This document shows, piece after piece, positions 26,405-35,633 of a stretch of 64,000 nt of DNA. The notes under the pieces are model-generated. The model worked only from the letters and a program-made list of their open reading frames with translations. It searched no databases and had not been told where the DNA came from. Location of the stretch: assembly GCF_014901205.1 (NCBI RefSeq), contig NZ_JACNMU010000008.1:62001-126000 (forward strand), written 5' to 3'. Made by a program: the position numbers and the translations under genes. Origin of the DNA: Meridianimarinicoccus sp. MJW13. GTDB lineage: Bacteria; Pseudomonadota; Alphaproteobacteria; Rhodobacterales; Rhodobacteraceae. Within the stretch, counting starts at the first letter, position 1, and each line of letters begins with the position of its first letter.

Positions 26405-27736
26405 ATGACCATCCGACATCTGAAGACCGGCAAGCCCGAGGCGGACCGTGCGGCCGATGACGCCAAGACCCGCAACATCGTGGAAGCAGCCCTGAAGGAT
26501 ATCGAGGCCCGCGGCGATGCCGCCGTGCGCGAGATGTCCAACAAATTCGACGGGTTCGACCGCGACAACTACCGGCTGAGTGAGGACGAAATCCAGGCGC
26601 TGATCGCCAAGGTCTCGGACCGCGAGATGGCCGACATCCGCTTTGCCCACGATCAGGTGCGCAACTTCGCGCAGGCGCAGCGGGACTCGATGCACGACAT
26701 CGAGGTCGAGACGTTGCCGGGCGTGATCCTGGGCCACAAGAACATCCCCGTGCAATCGGTGGGCTGCTACGTGCCCGGCGGCAAGTTTCCCATGGTCGCC
26801 TCGGCGCATATGTCGGTGGCCACGGCGGCCGTGGCCGGGGTGCCGCGCATCATCGCCTGCACCCCGCCATTCAAGGGCGAACCCAATCCGGCGGTGATTG
26901 CCGCCATGCACATGGGCGGCGCCCATGAGATCTATGTCATGGGCGGCATCCAGGCCGTGGGCGCCATGGCCATCGGCACCGAAACCATCGACCCGGTGCA
27001 TCTTCTGGTCGGCCCCGGCAATGCCTTCGTCGCCGAGGCCAAGCGCCAGCTGTTCGGCCGGGTCGGCATCGACCTGTTCGCCGGGCCCACCGAAACCATG
27101 GTTATCGCCGACGAAACCGCCGCCGATGCGGAACTGTGCGCGACCGACCTGCTGGGCCAGGCCGAGCATGGCTACAATTCGCCGGCGGTGCTGCTGACCA
27201 ACTCCGACAAGCTGGCCCGCGACACCCTGGCCGAGGTTGATCGCCTTCTCGCCATTCTGCCCACCGCCGAGACCGCCGGCAAAAGCTGGCAGGACTACGG
27301 CGAGGTCATCGTCTGCGACACCTATGAAGAAATGCTGGCCGTGGCCGATGAGATCGCCAGCGAACATGTGCAGGTGATGACCGATCGCGACGACTGGTTC
27401 CTTGAGAACATGACCTGCTATGGCGCGCTGTTCCTGGGGCCACGCACCAATGTGGCCAATGGCGACAAGGTGATCGGCACCAACCACACCCTACCGACGA
27501 AGAAGGCCGGGCGCTATACCGGCGGGCTCTGGGTCGGCAAGTACCTGAAAACCCACAGCTACCAGAAGGTCACCACGGATGAGGCCGCGGCCCTGATCGG
27601 CGCCTATGGCTCGCGCCTGTGCCTGCTGGAAGGCTTTGTCGGCCACGCGGAACAATGCAACGTGCGCGTGCGCCGCTACGGCGGGATCAATGTCCCCTAT
27701 GGCGGCGCCGCGCCCGACAGGCAGGCAAAGGAATAA
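26405..27736 (+). CDS. HisD-superfamily dehydrogenase, sulfopropanediol-dehydrogenase (HpsN)-like
   Basis: 443 residues. HisD-fold enzymes oxidise an alcohol to a carboxylate in two NAD+ steps. Zinc ligands line up with HisD: Gln/His in QAEHG near residue 252, Asp in [10 protein letters not shown] near 353 and His in FVGHAEQ near 413. The catalytic Glu-His pair is in SEHVQVMT near 318. Overall it reads like the Roseobacter-type HpsN proteins that oxidise (R)-2,3-dihydroxypropane-1-sulfonate, not biosynthetic HisD. None of the usual sulfolactate enzymes is here, so a different diol or amino alcohol may be the substrate. A decayed copy of its 3' end lies at 2797-2921. Confidence 0.8.
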   Translation: MTIRHLKTGKPEADRAADDAKTRNIVEAALKDIEARGDAAVREMSNKFDGFDRDNYRLSEDEIQALIAKVSDREMADIRFAHDQVRNFAQAQRDSMHDIEVETLPGVILGHKNIPVQSVGCYVPGGKFPMVASAHMSVATAAVAGVPRIIACTPPFKGEPNPAVIAAMHMGGAHEIYVMGGIQAVGAMAIGTETIDPVHLLVGPGNAFVAEAKRQLFGRVGIDLFAGPTETMVIADETAADAELCATDLLGQAEHGYNSPAVLLTNSDKLARDTLAEVDRLLAILPTAETAGKSWQDYGEVIVCDTYEEMLAVADEIASEHVQVMTDRDDWFLENMTCYGALFLGPRTNVANGDKVIGTNHTLPTKKAGRYTGGLWVGKYLKTHSYQKVTTDEAAALIGAYGSRLCLLEGFVGHAEQCNVRVRRYGGINVPYGGAAPDRQAKE

Positions 27737-27821
27737 CCCGCCAAACCCGAAACCGACGCGGCGGACCCCGGCCCGCCCGAGCCCCGAGTGTTCCCGTGTA
27801 CCAGCTGACAAGGATGCCCAG

Positions 27822-28586
27822 ATGACCCTGCCCCAGACCCCTTCCTTCCGCCTTGACGGCAAGTCCGCGCTGGTCGCCGGGGCGTCTTCCGGCATCGGGC
27901 TGGGCTGTGCCGTGGCCCTTGGCCAGGCCGGGGCGGCGGTGACGCTGGCGGCGCGGTCGGCAGACAAGCTGGCCGATGTGGTGGCGCAGATGCAGGCCGC
28001 GGGCATGACCGCACAGGCGCTGACGCTGGATGTGGCCGACGTGGCCGCCACCGAACGCGCCGTGGCCGAAGCCGGACCCTTCGACGTGCTGGTGAACTCG
28101 GCCGGTCTGGCGCGGCACGGCCCGGCGCTGGACACCACCGAGGCGGATTTCGACGCCGTCGCGGGTCTGAACATCAAGGGTGCCTATTTCCTGACCCGCG
28201 CGGTCGCCAAGGGCCTGATCGCGGCAGGCCGCCCCGGCAGTCTTATCAACATCTCCAGCCAGATGGCGCATGTGGGCGGCATCGACCGGGCGGTCTATTG
28301 CGCCAGCAAACATGCGGTCGAGGGCTTCACCAAGGCGATGGCGCTGGAATGGGGCAAGCAGGGCATCCGGGTGAACACCATCTGCCCCACCTTCGTGCGC
28401 ACGGCACTGACGCAGGCAACCTTCGACAATCCCGATCGCCTGGCCTGGGTCATGGAGAAGATCAAGCTGGACCGGGTCGGCGAGGTTACCGACATGATGG
28501 GTGCCGTGGTCTATCTGGCCTCGGATGCCTCGGGCCTGATGACCGGCACGCATCTGTTGCTGGACGGCGGATGGACGGCAGATTGA
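27822..28586 (+). CDS. Short-chain dehydrogenase/reductase
   Basis: 254 residues, a classical SDR. The cofactor motif GASSGIGLG is near residue 20, NSAG near 90, Ser in NISSQ near 144 and the active-site YCASK near 157-161. In sulfopropanediol catabolism SDRs (HpsO/HpsP) epimerise the diol for HpsN, and its position right after the HpsN-like gene allows a similar role here, by inference. The start at 27822 was chosen by the homology boundary. It shares its stop with the next start codon (TGATG). Confidence 0.83.
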   Translation: MTLPQTPSFRLDGKSALVAGASSGIGLGCAVALGQAGAAVTLAARSADKLADVVAQMQAAGMTAQALTLDVADVAATERAVAEAGPFDVLVNSAGLARHGPALDTTEADFDAVAGLNIKGAYFLTRAVAKGLIAAGRPGSLINISSQMAHVGGIDRAVYCASKHAVEGFTKAMALEWGKQGIRVNTICPTFVRTALTQATFDNPDRLAWVMEKIKLDRVGEVTDMMGAVVYLASDASGLMTGTHLLLDGGWTAD

Positions 28587-29608
28587 TGCACAACCCGCGG
28601 ATCACATCCCTGGAAGTCGCCGAAAAGGCCGGTGTCAGCCAGTCCGCGGTCAGCCGCGTCTTCACCCCCGGTGCCAGTGCTTCGAAGGAGATGCGCGACA
28701 AGGTGATGCGCGCCGCCGAGGCGTTGGGCTATCGCCCAAACCGCGTGGCCCGCGCGATGATCACCGGGCGCAGCCGGATCATCGGTCTCGTGGTGGCCTA
28801 TCTGGACAACCAGTTCTACCCCGAAGCGATCCAGAAACTGTCGGTCGCCCTGCAACAGCAGAACTATCACGCGCTTGTCTTCATGGCCGCCCCCACGGTC
28901 GGCGATGTGCAGCATGTGATGAAGGAAATCCTCGATTACCAGGTCGACGGGATCATCCTGGCCTCGGTGTCGATGTCGTCGGACCTGGCGCAGCGTTGCA
29001 CCGATCACGGCATTCCGGTGGTGCTGTTCAACCGCGACCAGGACGACCCGCGTCTGTGTTCCGTGACCGCCGACAACCACCTGGGCGGCAAGGTGCTGGC
29101 GCATCATCTGATCGATTGCGGCTATCGACGGATCGGCTATCTGGCGGGGTTCGAAGGTGCCTCGACCCAGCAGCATCGCGAGAAGGGCTTTCGCGAGGGG
29201 CTGGCCGAGGCCGGGCTGGAGATCTGCGCCCGCGAGGATGGCGGCTTCGTCTACGCCAAGGCGCGGGCCGCCGCGCTGGAGATGTTCGCCGGCAGCGACC
29301 GGCCCGAGGCGGCCTTTGTCGCCAACGATCACATGGCCTTTGCGGTGATGGATGCCCTGCGCCACAAGCTGGACCTGAAAATCCCCGAAGACGTGGGGAT
29401 CGTGGGTTTCGACGATGTGCCGATCGCCGCCTGGCCGGCCTATGACCTCACCAGCTATCGCCAGCCGATCAACAAGATGGTGGCCCGCACCGTCGAGGCC
29501 ATCATGACCCGGATCGAGGACGCCGAGATCGCACCCGAACGGATCACCATCGAAGGTGAACTGGTGGTGCGCGGCAGCACCCGCAAGACGACGGAGACCC
29601 CGGCATGA
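28586..29608 (+). CDS. LacI-family regulator, probable repressor of the catabolic island
   Basis: 340 residues. The HTH is SLEVAEKAGVSQSAVSRV at residues 8-25, followed by the hinge GYRPNRVARAMITGRSRIIG and a sensor domain with AFVANDHMAFAVMDAL and IVGFDDVPIAAW. It is translated between the SDR and the SnoaL genes with overlaps at both ends, so it is part of the operon it probably controls. The candidate operator TTGCAAWCGWATKC lies before the island's three transcription units. Confidence 0.87.
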   Translation: MHNPRITSLEVAEKAGVSQSAVSRVFTPGASASKEMRDKVMRAAEALGYRPNRVARAMITGRSRIIGLVVAYLDNQFYPEAIQKLSVALQQQNYHALVFMAAPTVGDVQHVMKEILDYQVDGIILASVSMSSDLAQRCTDHGIPVVLFNRDQDDPRLCSVTADNHLGGKVLAHHLIDCGYRRIGYLAGFEGASTQQHREKGFREGLAEAGLEICAREDGGFVYAKARAAALEMFAGSDRPEAAFVANDHMAFAVMDALRHKLDLKIPEDVGIVGFDDVPIAAWPAYDLTSYRQPINKMVARTVEAIMTRIEDAEIAPERITIEGELVVRGSTRKTTETPA

Positions 29609-30618
29609 TGCGCGGCTTCAACCCAAAATGGCGCGACGTGCCGCATTTCATCAACGGCATCACCTACGAGATCTGGGAGGCGCGCCAGATCGGCAGCCTG
29701 CTCAGCCGCTACGCGCCGGGGCTGATCGTGCGCTCGCCCGCTTCGGTGCTGATCGACAATACCAATGTCATTGCCGCGACCATGGCCACGCTGGCCGAGT
29801 TTCCCGACCGGGAACTGCTGGGCGAGGATGTGATCTGGTGCGAGGATCCGGAAGGCCGGACCGAGACCTCGGAGGCGTTTCTGTCGTCGCATCGGCTGAT
29901 CTGCACGGCCACGCACAGCCGTCCCGGCGCCTACGGCGCGCCGACAGGCAAGCGGCTGGCCTATCGCATTCTGGCCGATTGCGCGATCCGCGACGATGCG
30001 GTCTATGACGAATGGCTGGTGCGCGACCAGTCGGCCATTGTCCAGCAGATGGGCTTTGACGTGGTGGACTGGACCCGCGATCTGATCGCGCGCGAGGGCG
30101 GGCCGGAAAACTGCGTTCCGCCCATGACACCCGCCAACGACGTGCCCGGCCCCTACGACCGACACGGCAACGACAATCCCTGGGGCCAGAAGCACGCCGA
30201 TCTGCTGACCGCGATCATGGCGGGCCATCTGGATCTGATTCCTGCGGTCTATGACCGGGGCGCCGCCCTGCACTATCCCGGCCATGTCACGACGCAGGGC
30301 CGGGGCGAGGCCGATCAGTTCTGGATGGGCCTGCGCGCGGCCTTTCCGGATGCCGCCTTTTCCATCGACCACGTCATCGGGCGCGACGACCCGCTGATGC
30401 CGCCCCGCTCGGCGGTGCGCTGGTCACTGCACGGAAAGCATTCCGGCTGGGGCCGCTTTGGACGACCGACCGGGGCCGAGGTCTATGTGATGGGCATCAG
30501 CCATGCCGAATGGGGGCCCTTCGGCGACGGCACCCCCAGCCTGCGCCGCGAATGGACCCTGATTGATGAAACCGCGATCTGGAAACAGATCCTGCTCAAG
30601 ACCGGACTTCACCCATGA
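29605..30618 (+). CDS. Two-domain SnoaL/NTF2-like protein, paralogue 1
   Basis: 337 residues, two SnoaL/NTF2 domains (about 20-160 and 195-330). Domain 1 has GAPTGKRLAYRILADC and DEWLVRDQ; domain 2 has GRPTGAEVYVMGISHAEW and ends with DETAIWKQILLKTG. It is adjacent and closely similar to the next two genes, so tandem duplication is the obvious origin. The start overlaps the LacI stop (ATGA); a second ATG follows directly. The duplicated acidic and His-rich motifs suggest an enzyme acting on a polar intermediate, but no family member with a known reaction can be named from the sequence. Confidence 0.8.
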   Translation: MMRGFNPKWRDVPHFINGITYEIWEARQIGSLLSRYAPGLIVRSPASVLIDNTNVIAATMATLAEFPDRELLGEDVIWCEDPEGRTETSEAFLSSHRLICTATHSRPGAYGAPTGKRLAYRILADCAIRDDAVYDEWLVRDQSAIVQQMGFDVVDWTRDLIAREGGPENCVPPMTPANDVPGPYDRHGNDNPWGQKHADLLTAIMAGHLDLIPAVYDRGAALHYPGHVTTQGRGEADQFWMGLRAAFPDAAFSIDHVIGRDDPLMPPRSAVRWSLHGKHSGWGRFGRPTGAEVYVMGISHAEWGPFGDGTPSLRREWTLIDETAIWKQILLKTGLHP

Positions 30619-31598
30619 AAGACTTCTCGAACCAGTTCAAGGATCTGCCCGACTACATCCTGAAGATCACCAGGGAGATCTGGGAAGATCGCGGCCTGTC
30701 AACCTTGCATCACTACTATGGCAAGGACATCCCGATGCGGTTTCCCTCCGGTCTGGTGCGCGGCAACGAAGGAGTGATCGACGGCACGCTGGCCACCTTG
30801 TGTGAATTCCCCGACCGGCAGCTGCTGGGCGAGGATGTGATCTGGTCGCAGGACACGCAGGACACGGGCCGCTACCTGTCCTCGCACCGGCTGGTGACCA
30901 TGGGCACCCATACCGGGCATGGCGCCTTCGGGCCGCCCACCGGCAAGAGCTTCACAATCCGCGTCATTGCCGATTGCGCCGCCAAGGCTGATGTCATCGA
31001 CGACGAGTGGCTTATCCGCGACGTGGGCGGCATTGCCCGGCAACTGGGCTGGGATCCGGCGGAATACGCCCGCTACCAGATCCAGACCGAAGGCGGTCCT
31101 GACAAATGCCAGCGCCCGTTTCACCCCGACCACGATGTGGACGGACCCTATATGGGACGCGGTAACGACAACGAATGGGGCCAGCGGCTGGCCAGCATCC
31201 TGACGCAGATGATGGACAAGGATTTCGCCGTCATCCGGCGCGAATTCGACCGCGCGGCGCGCACCGAACACTGGGGCGCGCGGGGCGGCTGGTCCTATGA
31301 TTTCGCGGAAACCGACTGGATGCGGCTGCGATCTTCCTTCCCGACGGCGAAATTCGCGATCCACCACACCATCGGCCGCGCCGATCCCGGCACCCCCTAC
31401 CGGGCCGCGGTGCGCTGGTCGCTGACCGGCGCCCACAGCGGGCATGGCTTTTTCGGTGCGCCGACAGGGGCGGAAGTCCATGTCATGGGCGCCACCCACG
31501 CGGAATGGGGCGAATGGGGCCTGCGCCGCGAGTTCTCGATCATCGACGAGGTCGCCATCTGGAAACAGATCCACCTGCACACCGGGAACGTGGAATGA
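30615..31598 (+). CDS. Two-domain SnoaL/NTF2-like protein, paralogue 2
   Basis: 327 residues with the same architecture as its neighbours. GPPTGKSFTIRVIADC and DEWLIRDVGGIARQLG mark domain 1, and GAPTGAEVHVMGATHAEW marks domain 2. Both ends overlap adjacent genes by 4 bases (ATGA), so the three proteins are probably made together and could form a hetero-oligomer. It is less similar to paralogue 3 in the linker (about residues 160-215). Confidence 0.8.
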   Translation: MKDFSNQFKDLPDYILKITREIWEDRGLSTLHHYYGKDIPMRFPSGLVRGNEGVIDGTLATLCEFPDRQLLGEDVIWSQDTQDTGRYLSSHRLVTMGTHTGHGAFGPPTGKSFTIRVIADCAAKADVIDDEWLIRDVGGIARQLGWDPAEYARYQIQTEGGPDKCQRPFHPDHDVDGPYMGRGNDNEWGQRLASILTQMMDKDFAVIRREFDRAARTEHWGARGGWSYDFAETDWMRLRSSFPTAKFAIHHTIGRADPGTPYRAAVRWSLTGAHSGHGFFGAPTGAEVHVMGATHAEWGEWGLRREFSIIDEVAIWKQIHLHTGNVE

Positions 31599-32551
31599 GC
31601 CGCTTCGCCACGCTTCCGGATTACATTCAAGGCGTGACCTTCGAGATTTGGGAGGGCCGACAGATCGCCTCTCTGCGCGACAGTTACGGCACCGATATGG
31701 TCATGCGCTCGACCCAGGGGCTGATCCTCGGGACCGACGGCGTCATCAAGGACACGCTGGCCGCGCAAGCGGCCTTTCCCGACCGGGAAATCCTTGGCGA
31801 CGATGTGATCTGGTGCGGGACCGAGGCCGAAGGCTACTTGTCCTCGCACCGCTCGGTCATCACCGGCACCCACAGCGGCCATGGCGTTTTCGGCGCGCCC
31901 ACGGGCCAGCGCGTCACCACCCGCTGCATTGCCGATTGCTTCGTCCAGGATGACGTCATCACCGACGAATGGCTTTGCTATGATGTCTCGTCGATGGTGC
32001 AACAACTGGGCCACAGCCCGCGTGACTGGGCGGCGGCGCAGATCGCCCGCGAAGGTGGGCCGGACACGGCGACGCGGCCCTTCACCCCGGATCAGGATCG
32101 TCCCGGCCCCTATGCGGGCACCGGCAATGGTCACGCGTTGGGAGACCGTCTGGCCGACATCCTGAGCCGCATCATGGACTACGACGTTGCCACGGTCGGG
32201 CGGGATTACGACCGCGCCGTGAACTTTTACCATGCAGGCGGCGTCACCGGCTGGGGCCGTCCGGCGCTGGAAGCCGAATGGATGCAACTGCGCGCGGCCT
32301 TTCCCGACGCCCGTTACACTGTTCATCACAAGATCGGCCGCGATGATTGCGGCGAACCCGACCGCGCCGCCATCCGCTGGAGCCTGGACGGCACGCACAG
32401 CGGCCATGGCCGCTTTGGCGCGCCCACCGGGGTGCAGGTGCACATCATGGGCTTCACCCATGCCGAGTTCGGCCCCTGGGGCCTGCGCCGGGAATGGAGC
32501 CTTTGGGACGAAACCGCGATCTGGAAACAGATCCTGCTGGCCGGAGCCTGA
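31595..32551 (+). CDS. Two-domain SnoaL/NTF2-like protein, paralogue 3
   Basis: 318 residues. GAPTGQRVTTRCIADC and DEWLCYDVSSMVQQLG mark domain 1, and GAPTGVQVHIMGFTHAEF marks domain 2. The ATG at 31595 overlaps the upstream stop; a longer upstream frame lies inside paralogue 2 and is rejected. A gap of 165 bases with no recognisable gene separates it from the bicupin gene. Confidence 0.8.
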   Translation: MSRFATLPDYIQGVTFEIWEGRQIASLRDSYGTDMVMRSTQGLILGTDGVIKDTLAAQAAFPDREILGDDVIWCGTEAEGYLSSHRSVITGTHSGHGVFGAPTGQRVTTRCIADCFVQDDVITDEWLCYDVSSMVQQLGHSPRDWAAAQIAREGGPDTATRPFTPDQDRPGPYAGTGNGHALGDRLADILSRIMDYDVATVGRDYDRAVNFYHAGGVTGWGRPALEAEWMQLRAAFPDARYTVHHKIGRDDCGEPDRAAIRWSLDGTHSGHGRFGAPTGVQVHIMGFTHAEFGPWGLRREWSLWDETAIWKQILLAGA

Positions 32552-32716
32552 CGCCATGCCCCGCCCCGCCCCTGCGCTTTGTGCCCTGCATGTCTATCTG
32601 GCCAGCCGCCGCGCGCGACGACTGAACAACCATCCACCCGGCGTGGCCAACAGGTTCGATCACACTTGTTCCCCCCGCCGGCACGCAACGGGCTCGGCAC
32701 ACCAAGGAAACCCGAC

Positions 32717-33700
32717 ATGACATCCCAAGACATGACCTCGCGCATCGTGCGCTATGGCGAGTTGCAACCCTGCAAGTCCGCCTTCATCGACGCCCATACG
32801 CCGGGCAGCGACCAGAAAGAGAACTTTACCATCATCGGCGGCGGCGTCTCGGAAAGCCCCGACCAGCACGTGCACATCGGCCTGCCGCACGGGTTCAACA
32901 TCGGGGCCGCAGGCCAGCCGCCGCGCTGCCGCAACTCGCTGCACGACCATCACACCGCTGAAGTCTTCTTCGTCCTGAAAGGCCGCTGGCGCTTTTTCTG
33001 GGGCCGCTGGGGCACCGCCGGCGAGGTGGTGCTGGAAGAAGGCGACATCTTCAATATTCCCACCGGCATCTTTCGCGGGTTCGAGAACATCGGCACCGAT
33101 TACGGCATGATCATGGCGATCCTCGGCGGCGACGATGCCGGGGGCGGCGTCATGTGGGCGCCGCAGGTGATCGAGGATGCCGCCGATCACGGCCTCGTTC
33201 TGGGTGAGAACGGTAAGCTCTATGACACCAAGAAAGGCCAGCAGTTGCCCGACGGTGTGAACCCGATGCCGCTGATGAGCGACGCTGAGCTGGCCAAACG
33301 GCCCGAGCCCACCACCGCCGATGTGCTGCCCAACCACGTCGCCCGCTACTGGGATCTGGTGGCGCTGGCCGACAAGACCCCGGCGCTGGTGATCGGAGAG
33401 AACGGGGTGCTGCGCGACAGGCCCGGCTTCGAGGTTGGCTTCATGACCCGCGACAGCGCCAGCGAAGAAATGCACGCCCATGACAAGCCCTCGGTCCTGA
33501 TGCCGATGCGCGGCCACTGGCGCGTGCGCTGGGACGGCAATGGCGACCATGCGGCGGGCGAAGCGGTGCTGGCCCCCGGCGACACCATGTCGGTGCCCGA
33601 GAACCTGCGCCACAACGCGGTGCCCTCGATGACCGGCGAGGCCAGCCTGTACCATGTGGTGGCCACCGATGATCCGGCGGGCCACACTTGGCAAGGCTGA
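32717..33700 (+). CDS. Bicupin protein of unknown function
   Basis: 327 residues with two cupin domains. The first carries the metal motif NSLHDHHTAEVFFVLKGRWRF near residues 75-95, with a glycine-rich turn (EEGDIFNIPTGIFRGFENIG) after it. The second carries EEMHAHDKPSVLMPMRGHWRVR near 250-270. Bicupins include gentisate-type dioxygenases, quercetinases and isomerases. The His/Glu set suits a divalent metal, but I cannot name the reaction. It lies in the island between the SnoaL cluster and the MetE-like gene. Confidence 0.72.
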   Translation: MTSQDMTSRIVRYGELQPCKSAFIDAHTPGSDQKENFTIIGGGVSESPDQHVHIGLPHGFNIGAAGQPPRCRNSLHDHHTAEVFFVLKGRWRFFWGRWGTAGEVVLEEGDIFNIPTGIFRGFENIGTDYGMIMAILGGDDAGGGVMWAPQVIEDAADHGLVLGENGKLYDTKKGQQLPDGVNPMPLMSDAELAKRPEPTTADVLPNHVARYWDLVALADKTPALVIGENGVLRDRPGFEVGFMTRDSASEEMHAHDKPSVLMPMRGHWRVRWDGNGDHAAGEAVLAPGDTMSVPENLRHNAVPSMTGEASLYHVVATDDPAGHTWQG

Positions 33701-33775
33701 GATCCTGACAGACCCCGGGTGCGGCAGGATCGCCGCGCCCGTTTCTTCTTCCAATCCTTTCTAAAGAGGCTCCCG

Positions 33776-34900
33776 ATGGGCAAAATCCTCACCACTCATG
33801 TCGGCTCTCTGCCGCGCACGCAGACCGTCGTGGACTTCATCTTTGCCCGTGAACGCGGCACCGACTATGACCCGGCAGAATTCGATGCGGCCATGACGCA
33901 GGCCGTGGATGACACGGTTGCCAAACAGGTCGCCGCCGGGATCGACATTGTCAGCGACGGCGAAACCTCGAAGATCAGCTATGCCACCTATGTGAAGGAT
34001 CGCTACACCGGCTTTGACGGCGACAGCCCCCGCAATGCGCCCGCCGATCTGAAGAAATTTCCCAGCTTCCTGAAACGTCTGGCCGCCGATGGCGGAACTC
34101 CGCAATACGCCCGTCCCATGTGTGTGGGCGAGGTGCGCTCGAAAGGTCAGGGCGAGCTGGAAAAGGACATCGCCAACCTGAAGGCCGCAATGGAAAAACA
34201 CGGGGTGGAGCGCGGCTTCATGAACGCGGCCTCGCCCGGCGTGATCTCGCTGTTCCTGCAGAACGATTTCTACAAGACGCGCGAGGCCTATCTGGCCGCG
34301 CTCGCCGACGCGATGAAGGCGGAATACGAAACCATCGTCGCCAGCGGGCTGGACCTGCAACTGGATTGCCCCGATCTGGCCCTGTCGCGGCACATGCTGT
34401 TCAACGATCTGACGGATGACGAATTTCTGAAAATCGCGGCCAGCCATGTGGAGGCTCTGAACCACGCGCTGTCGGACATTCCCGCCAACAAGATCCGCAT
34501 CCACATCTGCTGGGGCAACTACGAAGGCCCGCATGTCTGTGATATCCCGATGGCCAAGATGTTCGACACGCTGATGTCTGCCAAGGCGGACTACGTTCTG
34601 TACGAAACCTCGAACCCGCGCCACGGCCATGAATGGACAACCTTCCGGGATCGCAAGGCGGACATTCCCGACAGCAAGATCCTGGTGCCGGGGGTTGTGG
34701 ATACCACCACCAATTTCGTCGAGCACCCCGAGCTGGTGGCCCAGAGGATCGCGCGCTTCACCGATATCGTCGGTGCGGACCGGGTGATCGCCGGATCGGA
34801 CTGCGGGTTTGGCACCTTCGCGGGCTTCGGCGCGGTCGATCCCGAGATTGCCTATGCCAAGCTGGGCGCGCTTGCCGAAGGTGCGGGACTGGTGAAATGA
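33776..34900 (+). CDS. MetE C-terminal-domain-like zinc protein (methionine synthase II family)
   Basis: 374 residues, one TIM-barrel domain like the catalytic half of cobalamin-independent methionine synthase. The zinc/thiol-activating residues are kept: HIC in RIHICWGNYEGPH near 242-244, Glu in LYETSNPRHGHEW near 274 and Cys in GSDCGFGTF near 344. It lacks the N-terminal MetE half, and TTHVGSLPRT at the start is typical of stand-alone members. Those act as alkyl transferases to thiols, for example to coenzyme M or a corrinoid-independent acceptor. In this island it may demethylate or cleave a substrate. It starts after AAAGAGG. Confidence 0.75.
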   Translation: MGKILTTHVGSLPRTQTVVDFIFARERGTDYDPAEFDAAMTQAVDDTVAKQVAAGIDIVSDGETSKISYATYVKDRYTGFDGDSPRNAPADLKKFPSFLKRLAADGGTPQYARPMCVGEVRSKGQGELEKDIANLKAAMEKHGVERGFMNAASPGVISLFLQNDFYKTREAYLAALADAMKAEYETIVASGLDLQLDCPDLALSRHMLFNDLTDDEFLKIAASHVEALNHALSDIPANKIRIHICWGNYEGPHVCDIPMAKMFDTLMSAKADYVLYETSNPRHGHEWTTFRDRKADIPDSKILVPGVVDTTTNFVEHPELVAQRIARFTDIVGADRVIAGSDCGFGTFAGFGAVDPEIAYAKLGALAEGAGLVK

Positions 34901-34937
34901 TCGGCACGTTGACCCCGGACAGCGAAGGGGCAACCCC

Positions 34938-35633
34938 GTGACCCCGCTCGTCCTGCTGCCCGGCATGATGTGCGACGCCCGCCTGTTTGCCCCGCAGATC
35001 GCCGCCTTCGAGGGCGCGCGCCCGGTTCACGTCCTGCCGATCACCGAGGCCGACACGGTTCAGGATCTGGCCCGCCTGGTGCTGGATCGCGCCCCGGACC
35101 GGTTTGCCCTTGGCGGGCTCTCCATGGGCGGCATTGTCGCGATGGAAGTGATCCGGCAAGCGCCCGACCGGATCGCCGGGGCGGCGTTTCTTGACACCAA
35201 CCCCAAGGCCGAGGTGCCCGAGGTTGCCGCAATGCGGGATCCGCAGATGGCCAAGGCACTGGCCGGAGAGTTGCGCGCCGTGATGCGGGACGAGATGAAG
35301 CCGCTCTATCTGGCCGATGGTCCAAACAAGCCGGCGATCCTTGCGCTGTGCATGCAGATGGCCGAGGATCTGGGGCCAGAGGTGTTTGTCCGCCAGTCCC
35401 GCGCGCTGGCCAGCCGCCCCGACCAGCAAGACACCCTGCGCACCGTGTCCGTGCCTACGCTTGCCCTGTGCGGGGCCGAGGACGCGCTGTGCCCCGTGCA
35501 CCGGCATGAGTTGATCCGGGATCTGGTGCCCGGCGCGCGGCTCGAGATCATCCCGAACGCCGGGCATCTGCCCACCCTGGAACAACCCGACGCGACCAAC
35601 GCGGCCCTGCGCCGCTGGCTGGAGGCCGTATGA
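34938..35633 (+). CDS. Alpha/beta hydrolase
   Basis: 231 residues. The nucleophile elbow is GLSMGGIV near residue 58, the acid is Asp in CGAEDALCP near 181 and the histidine is in NAGHLPTLEQP near 209. This forms a complete catalytic triad. It starts with GTG after GAAGGGG, 37 bases after the MetE-like gene, and its stop overlaps the next start. It may be an esterase, lactonase or C-C hydrolase in the pathway. Confidence 0.8.
   Translation: MTPLVLLPGMMCDARLFAPQIAAFEGARPVHVLPITEADTVQDLARLVLDRAPDRFALGGLSMGGIVAMEVIRQAPDRIAGAAFLDTNPKAEVPEVAAMRDPQMAKALAGELRAVMRDEMKPLYLADGPNKPAILALCMQMAEDLGPEVFVRQSRALASRPDQQDTLRTVSVPTLALCGAEDALCPVHRHELIRDLVPGARLEIIPNAGHLPTLEQPDATNAALRRWLEAV

Noticed and set aside
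26405-27736. Naming the gene hisD or hpsN outright
   Set aside because: No histidine-biosynthesis genes are near and sulfolactate enzymes are absent, so only the superfamily and likeness can be stated.
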